Below are positions 26,057 through 30,434 of a stretch of DNA of 30,434 nt, in pieces; the stretch's first letter is position 1, and every line of letters begins with the position of its first letter. Source of the DNA: an uncultured Duncaniella sp. (lineage in GTDB: Bacteria > Bacteroidota > Bacteroidia > Bacteroidales > Muribaculaceae); the NCBI GenBank assembly GCA_910578615.1, contig CAJTRI010000022.1:1070-31503 (forward strand). The letters are read 5' to 3'. A program made the position numbers and the translations under genes. The notes under the pieces were generated by a model. It was not told where the DNA came from. It saw only the letters and a program-made list of their open reading frames with translations, and did no database searches.

Positions 26057-26700
26057 TGGCACCACGTAAGAAATTCTACGTAGTATGGGCCGGATATGCC
26101 ACCGGGGTCTTCGACTCATGGGAAGAGTGCGAACTCCACACGAAGGGATATCCCGGCGCAAGATACCGCAGTTTCAACTCTCAGGCCGAGGCTGTCGCCG
26201 CATTCCGTGGCGACCCATCCGAACAACTCGACATAATCAAAGCGATAGCCGTCCACCGGCCAGAACCGGCCGGTTACGAATCATTTCCCGAAATCAGGCT
26301 CGACTCGCTGGCGGTTGACGCGGCCTGTTCAAAAAACCCTGGCCCGGTGGAATATCAGGGCGTATGGGTCAGGACAGGAGAGCGCATATTCCATGCCGGG
26401 CCTTTCGAAGACGGGACAAACAACATAGGGGAATATCTCGCCCTCGTCCACGGACTCGCGCTTCTCAAAGCCCAAGGACGTCCCGACACACCGATATATA
26501 CCGATTCGCGTACAGCCCGGTCATGGGTGAGAAACCGTCAGCCAAAGACCTCTCTGCAACGCACGGCACGCAACGCCAGACTGTTCGAGATGATGGATCG
26601 TGCCACGGTATGGCTGCAATCCAATATCCCCACCAATCCTATACTCACATGGGACACACCGAAATGGGGAGAGATACCTGCCGACTTCGGCAGAAAATGA
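26056..26700 (+). CDS. rnhA: Ribonuclease HI with N-terminal hybrid-binding domain
   Basis: The protein degrades RNA in RNA-DNA hybrids. Residues 6-50 (K-F-Y-V-V-W-A-G ... S-F-N-S-Q-A-E-A-V-A-A-F) form the hybrid-binding domain seen in many Bacteroidetes and eukaryotic RNase H1 enzymes. The catalytic acids are D88, E126 (N-I-G-E-Y), D150 (Y-T-D-S-R) and D210 (P-A-D-F-G-R-K). I start at ATG 26056, which shares its A with the preceding TGA; this gives 214 residues and the standard N-terminus. A longer frame from 25909 only overlaps the upstream gene. Its stop lies 12 bases from the stop of the convergent gene. Confidence 0.94.
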   Translation: MAPRKKFYVVWAGYATGVFDSWEECELHTKGYPGARYRSFNSQAEAVAAFRGDPSEQLDIIKAIAVHRPEPAGYESFPEIRLDSLAVDAACSKNPGPVEYQGVWVRTGERIFHAGPFEDGTNNIGEYLALVHGLALLKAQGRPDTPIYTDSRTARSWVRNRQPKTSLQRTARNARLFEMMDRATVWLQSNIPTNPILTWDTPKWGEIPADFGRK

Positions 26701-26712
26701 CGAAACAGGACA

Positions 26713-27303
26713 TTAGCCGCGACGTGGCCTGACGCCGGCACCAACGGACAACGAGCCACTCCTCATGACAGGAAATCCGAACAGACCGTCACTGAGACTT
26801 ATCGTAAGCCTGTCTCCTGTACGGACACGGTCAAACTGCCTTATCGGAACATCCAGAGCCTTCAAACGTCCATCAGAAAACCTCACCTCTAAATAATAGA
26901 CCTTGTAAGCCTCCCCCGGGCCATAGCTTCTACGCCCCACCCTCTTGGAACGATGCCGTTTCTCGGAGTAACGTCTCTCGACGGTCACATACTCCTCACG
27001 AACCTCATCTTCGGCAAATGCATAATTGCATACATACAGCGAGGCCAAGACAACGGCGGTAGCTACCGCCATATGGCACAGATAATTGAGCGGCATACCG
27101 TCAAAGCCGGTCAGGCGTTCCCACAACCTCCACCCCGGCAAGCCGGTAGCCGCAGCAACCGCCAAGGCGGTTCCCGCAGGAAGCCACGGATTCACCAGCG
27201 TCTGCGAATGAAGCCCCATAGAGCACCCATAGCCCGCAATGACCAGTGCCACAGTAAAGAATATGAGGACACTACGCCCCACCGAACGCGAACTCCTGCC
27301 CAT
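26713..27303 (-). CDS. Small integral membrane protein of unknown function
   Basis: I do not recognise this 196-residue protein. From M-G-R-S-S-R-S it has three likely membrane helices (about 10-28, 38-57 and 75-97). A charged cytoplasmic or periplasmic domain follows, rich in R, K and E (E-E-Y-V-T-V-E-R-R-Y-S-E-K-R-H-R-S-K), and ends in a beta-rich stretch. An 11-residue extension from 27336 is possible and would overlap the upstream CoA-transferase stop by 10 bases. The A-rich leader before M-G-R-S-S favours the shorter form. It is probably co-transcribed with the CoA-transferase gene. Confidence 0.65.
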   Translation of the reverse strand: MGRSSRSVGRSVLIFFTVALVIAGYGCSMGLHSQTLVNPWLPAGTALAVAAATGLPGWRLWERLTGFDGMPLNYLCHMAVATAVVLASLYVCNYAFAEDEVREEYVTVERRYSEKRHRSKRVGRRSYGPGEAYKVYYLEVRFSDGRLKALDVPIRQFDRVRTGDRLTISLSDGLFGFPVMRSGSLSVGAGVRPRRG

Positions 27304-27326
27304 ATTGATAATAACTTTTTTACCGG

Positions 27327-28625
27327 CTACTTCCAACGGCGATAGGCATACCCGAGCATACGGAATGCCTCGCGGTCAAGCTCCTCGCGGAACTGGGGCG
27401 CGGCGATAGAGATGAGGAGGCGTGCCCTGTCAAGCATATTCTTTCCTCTGAGATTGACGGCACCGTATTCGGTGACTACCCAGTTGGTCTGAAAACGGGT
27501 TGTCACAACACCTGCTCCCGGTGTCAGAACAGGCTTTATCTTGTTCTCTCCCTTTGACGTGGTGGAAAGCATGGCTATGAACGACTGGCCTCCCACACTG
27601 CGCGAGGAACCATAGACAAAGTCCTGCTGTCCGCCCACGCCTGAATATATACGTGTCCCGATGGAGTCGGCACATACCTGCCCGGACAGATCGATTTCCA
27701 GACAGGAATTTATAGCGGCCATATTATGGTTGCGCGCTATTATGAACGGGTCATTGACCCATGCGATGTCACGGAACACTATCGATCTGTTATGGTCAAT
27801 GAAGTCATAAAGACGGCGGGTACCTATGGCAAGGGAGGCCACGGAACGACCGGGTTCAAGCTGCTTGCACGAATTGTCGACTATTCCTTCCTCTATGAGC
27901 GGCACCATGCCGTCAGTCATTGCCTCGGTATGGAGGCCGAGATGTCTGTGGGAGCGAAGCGAGTGGAGGACGGCGTTCGGTATGGCCCCGATACCTATTT
28001 GGAGCACAGCCCCGTCAGGAATCTGCTCGGCAATATAGCGCCCTATCTTCAATTCCTTCTCGGTAGGCTCCATGTCAGGTGTCTCGGCCAGAGGGTCGTC
28101 CACCCTGACCATAGCGTCAAGACGCGACATGTGTATCACGGAGTCCCCATAGGTAAAAGGCATAAGCGGATTTATCTGTGCCACAATAATCTTGGCACAT
28201 TCCACAGCCGAGGGGGTAAGGTCTGACGAAACGCCAAACGAAACGTATCCGTCCTCGTCAGGAAGGGAACAGTTTATAAAGGCCACATCGAGGGGGATCG
28301 AGCCTTCACGGAAGAGCTGTGGAACCTGACCGAAAAACCGGGGCGTGGTAGTGGCATAACCTTGGTTAACCCACCCTCTAACGGCGTTTGACACGAAAAA
28401 CGAGTCAATCAGGAAAGAATCTTTCAGCGCCGGGTCACAGAGCGGGGAGACCCGCCTTCCGAGCGCGAATGCATTATAAAGCACGACATCCCGCAGCTCC
28501 CCGCCACGCCGGGCAAGCGCCGCTATGAGGGCTTCGGGTATGGAACTGCTTCCCTGGACGAACACATTGTCTCCGCTTTTTACCAGTTTCACCGCCTCAT
28601 CGGCAGTCATATATTTATCTTCCAT
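27327..28625 (-). CDS. Acetyl-CoA hydrolase/CoA-transferase family protein (4-hydroxybutyrate CoA-transferase-like)
   Basis: The 432-residue protein belongs to family I-like CoA transferases. The catalytic glutamate is E234 in G-L-H-T-E-A-M-T-D-G; it forms the thioester intermediate. The C-terminal half has G-V-G-G-Q-Q-D-F-V-Y-G-S-S and T-P-G-A-G-V-V-T-T-R, typical of acetate-, butyrate- or 4-hydroxybutyrate-handling enzymes. It should move CoA between acetyl-CoA and another acid in fermentation; the acid cannot be told. It is transcribed from a clear promoter at 28675-28704. Confidence 0.88.
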   Translation of the reverse strand: MEDKYMTADEAVKLVKSGDNVFVQGSSSIPEALIAALARRGGELRDVVLYNAFALGRRVSPLCDPALKDSFLIDSFFVSNAVRGWVNQGYATTTPRFFGQVPQLFREGSIPLDVAFINCSLPDEDGYVSFGVSSDLTPSAVECAKIIVAQINPLMPFTYGDSVIHMSRLDAMVRVDDPLAETPDMEPTEKELKIGRYIAEQIPDGAVLQIGIGAIPNAVLHSLRSHRHLGLHTEAMTDGMVPLIEEGIVDNSCKQLEPGRSVASLAIGTRRLYDFIDHNRSIVFRDIAWVNDPFIIARNHNMAAINSCLEIDLSGQVCADSIGTRIYSGVGGQQDFVYGSSRSVGGQSFIAMLSTTSKGENKIKPVLTPGAGVVTTRFQTNWVVTEYGAVNLRGKNMLDRARLLISIAAPQFREELDREAFRMLGYAYRRWK

Positions 28626-28674
28626 ATGTCATGCTATTTGAATAAGGTTCCCGCACAAACGCACAGGATGTGTG

Positions 28675-28704
28675 CAAAGGTAAGATTTATGTTTGAAAAT
28701 CAAA
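28675..28704 (-). promoter_or_regulatory. Promoter of the CoA-transferase gene, TTTG-N18-TACCTTTG
   Basis: On the - strand TACCTTTG (28682-28675) fits TAnnTTTG and TTTG (28704-28701) sits 18 bases upstream, close to the ideal Bacteroidetes -33/-7 pair. It gives a leader of about 43 bases before ATG 28625. Confidence 0.75.
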
Positions 28705-28971
28705 AAAAATCTGCCCTAATTAAGTATTTTTCTGATCGCAAAGTTTTCTGTTGAGAGAAAGTATCTATGAAAAAGAGGTCGTTAAATCAAGACAGACTAT
28801 GCAACCCTCTGTTTAATAAGAGAAATAATATCACATAACAAGCTATCAATAAACACATTAAAAGGGCACCGGACTGTCTTCTTAAAAAATAAAACCGATA
28901 AGTCTTTCTATATACCCCGACACGTATGCTACATAATCAGCCAACCGACTCTTGATTATAGTTTTTATACA
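28705..28971. other. A+T-rich gap without a recognised gene
   Basis: This stretch is much richer in A+T than its neighbours. It holds only very short frames, such as 23 codons from about 28767 on the + strand, with no promoter box or ribosome site to support them. No strong hairpin was seen before the tRNA terminator. Confidence 0.6.
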
Positions 28972-29006
28972 TAAAAAGCATCGCCTCCGAATTTTTCGGA
29001 GGCGAT
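28972..29006 (-). terminator. Terminator of the tRNA-Ala gene
   Basis: On the - strand ATCGCCTCCGAA pairs perfectly with TTCGGAGGCGAT around a 3-base loop, followed by GC and TTTTT. It begins 12 bases after the tRNA end. Confidence 0.9.
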
Positions 29007-29017
29007 ATCATCAAATG

Positions 29018-29091
29018 TGGAGTATAGCGGACTCGAACCGCTCACCTCGACACTGCCAGTGTCGCGCTCTAGCCAGATGAGCTAATACCCC
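29018..29091 (-). tRNA. tRNA-Ala, anticodon GGC
   Basis: A complete 74-base cloverleaf. The acceptor stem GGGGTAT/ATACTCC includes the G3-U70 pair that identifies alanine tRNA. The D stem is GCTC/GAGC, the anticodon stem CGACA/TGTCG with loop C-T-G-G-C-A-G (anticodon GGC, reading GCC/GCU), and the T stem AGCGG/CCGCT with loop TTCGAGT. The discriminator base is A. The 3' CCA is not encoded and must be added by the CCA-adding enzyme. Confidence 0.97.
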
Positions 29092-29109
29092 TTGGTTCGT
29101 TTTGCGATG

Positions 29110-29117
29110 CAAAGGTA
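29110..29117 (-). promoter_or_regulatory. Promoter of the tRNA-Ala gene, TACCTTTG
   Basis: TACCTTTG on the - strand matches TAnnTTTG and lies 18 bases before the tRNA. A TTG about 20 bases upstream is a plausible -33 element. Promoter, tRNA and terminator make a single-gene unit. Confidence 0.7.
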
Positions 29118-29160
29118 GGTTGTTTTTTTTAATTATGCAAGGGATGAGGGGATTTTTTCG

Positions 29161-29168
29161 TATTTTTG
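29161..29168 (+). promoter_or_regulatory. Promoter of rlmN, TATTTTTG
   Basis: TATTTTTG fits TAnnTTTG and lies 18 bases before ATG 29187, implying a short leader of about 12 bases. No -33 TTTG is evident. Confidence 0.5.
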
Positions 29169-29186
29169 TAAAAATTTTTTCTGACT

Positions 29187-30251
29187 ATGGACTCTAATTC
29201 CAAACAGGCACTTCTTGGTATGACCCCCTCAGAGCTTGAAGCAGTAGCGGCTGAGGCCGGGCTGAGGCCGTTTGCGGCACGCCAGATCGCACGCCGTATC
29301 TACACAGGTCGTGCCACCAGTATAGACGAGATGACCGAACTACCCCGCAAGGCCCGGGAATGGATGGCCGAACGATACACCGTGGGGCGCGAGGCTCCAC
29401 GCCTCGAAAGCCGTTCGTCTGACGGGACGGTCAAGTTTCTATTCGCCACACGCACACCCGAAACCGACTATCTGGTGGAAGGTGCGGGCGGCGGACGCGA
29501 TGTGGAGGCCGTCTATATCCCTGACCGCGAAAGAGCCACTCTGTGTGTCTCGTCACAGGCGGGATGCAGGATGGGATGCCGTTTCTGTATGACAGGCAGA
29601 CAGGGTTTCCACGGATCGCTCACAGCCGCCGGAATCCTTAACCAGGTGCTGTCAATCCCTGAATCGGAATCCCTGACCAACATCGTATTCATGGGTATGG
29701 GCGAACCCATGGACAACATCGACCCTGTAATGCGAGCCGTGGAGGTACTTACAGCTCCGTGGGGACTGGCATGGAGTCCTAAACGCATCACGGTGTCAAG
29801 CATCGGCAAGCTCGACACTCTGCGCCAGCTGCTTGACGAGACCAAGGTGCATGTGGCAATCAGTGTCCACTCCCCTTTCCCGTCAGAACGCGCGGGCCTC
29901 ATGCCCGTGGAGAGGGCTTTCCCCGTCAGAGACGTGATGAAGGTGCTGAGGGATTACGACTTCGCCCACCAGCGCCGTCTTTCAGCCGAATATATAATGT
30001 GGCGCGGTATAAACGACGACATGGCCCATGCCGATGCCTTGGCCAGACTACTGAAAGGAACCGGGAGCCGCGTCAACCTCATCCGTTTCCACGCCATCCC
30101 GGATTTCGAAGGAGAACCCTCCGACACGTCAGCCATGGAGGCATTCCGTGACCGGCTGAACGCTCTCGGAGTGACGGCCACCATAAGGGCCTCGCGCGGA
30201 GAGGACATCGAGGCCGCCTGCGGTATGCTGGCCGGAGAGAACGCCGAATGA
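29187..30251 (+). CDS. rlmN: 23S rRNA (adenine-2503-C2)-methyltransferase RlmN
   Basis: The 354-residue radical-SAM enzyme methylates C2 of A2503 in 23S rRNA and of A37 in some tRNAs. The iron-sulfur cluster cysteines are C127, C131 and C134 (C-R-M-G-C-R-F-C). G-M-G-E-P-M-D-N binds SAM, and C345 in E-A-A-C-G-M-L is the cysteine that carries the methyl group during catalysis. The Cfr-type resistance paralogue differs in several of these flanks, and this sequence reads as RlmN. It starts 18 bases after the promoter box and diverges from the tRNA gene. Confidence 0.95.
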   Translation: MDSNSKQALLGMTPSELEAVAAEAGLRPFAARQIARRIYTGRATSIDEMTELPRKAREWMAERYTVGREAPRLESRSSDGTVKFLFATRTPETDYLVEGAGGGRDVEAVYIPDRERATLCVSSQAGCRMGCRFCMTGRQGFHGSLTAAGILNQVLSIPESESLTNIVFMGMGEPMDNIDPVMRAVEVLTAPWGLAWSPKRITVSSIGKLDTLRQLLDETKVHVAISVHSPFPSERAGLMPVERAFPVRDVMKVLRDYDFAHQRRLSAEYIMWRGINDDMAHADALARLLKGTGSRVNLIRFHAIPDFEGEPSDTSAMEAFRDRLNALGVTATIRASRGEDIEAACGMLAGENAE

Positions 30252-30336
30252 CTCCCGGCAGCCTCATAGGACGGGGTTAAACGATGTTAAGGATGCCGAG
30301 GGTGCAAACTTTGTAACGGGCAGCCATGTTTTAGCC

Positions 30337-30370
30337 TTCGGGAGGGCAATGACAATGCCCACCTTCCGAA
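30337..30370. other. Hairpin downstream of rlmN
   Basis: TTCGGGA pairs with TTCCGAA (one G-T), and GGGCA with TGCCC, leaving an ACC bulge and a 7-base loop. No T-run follows at once. It may be the end of rlmN or a leader of the gene beyond the window. Confidence 0.35.
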
Positions 30371-30434
30371 ATGTCAACGTTTTATTTAAAAATAATTAAT
30401 AAGGAAAAATTTCTTTAATCTTACATCTTTTTAC

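Noticed and set aside
28767..28841. A 23-codon + strand frame in the A+T-rich gap
   Set aside because: Too short, with no promoter box, ribosome site or recognisable sequence.

Overview
The window looks like a Bacteroidales chromosome, most likely Muribaculaceae or a close relative (inference from protein style, not from a search). Supporting signs are several copies of the Bacteroidetes -7 promoter box TAnnTTTG, Bacteroides-like RpoB/RpoC/L1 sequences, a DUF4988/collagen-like surface lipoprotein, and G+C-rich genes separated by A+T-rich gaps. No insertion sequence, phage, CRISPR array or integration site was seen.

Layout. (1) 1-10990, + strand: the end of nusG, then rplK-rplA-rplJ-rplL-rpoB-rpoC with a candidate ribosomal-protein leader, a hairpin between rplL and rpoB, and a terminator after rpoC. 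rplA carries an apparent one-base frameshift near its end. (2) 10991-12184: about 1.2 kb, mostly non-coding and unusually rich in hairpins. It holds a promoter with a 52-codon ORF or structured RNA, four successive RNA-like hairpins, a 79-aa HTH gene, and the leader of the next gene. (3) 12185-15330: a 1005-aa lipoprotein with 22 uninterrupted collagen Gly-X-Y triplets, ending at a textbook terminator. (4) 15385-24261, - strand: a secreted GH13 alpha-amylase-family enzyme; an efflux operon (TolC, HlyD, two ABC-2 permeases, the second frameshifted, no ATPase gene); and a patatin-beta-barrel (type Vd-like) protein. (5) 24345-26700, + strand: a tightly overlapping set of shikimate kinase, an alanine-dehydrogenase-like protein lacking expected catalytic residues, and RNase HI with a hybrid-binding domain. 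(6) 26713-28625, - strand: a small membrane protein and a CoA-transferase. (7) 28972-30434: tRNA-Ala(GGC) with its own promoter and terminator, rlmN, and an unfinished intergenic region.

Region 1 is the core transcription/translation operon. Region 4 is an envelope and secretion block. Regions 5-7 are housekeeping. The least explained part is the hairpin-dense stretch between rpoC and the lipoprotein gene. Two genes (rplA and the last efflux permease) have frameshifts that may be real or may be sequence errors; raw reads would decide.
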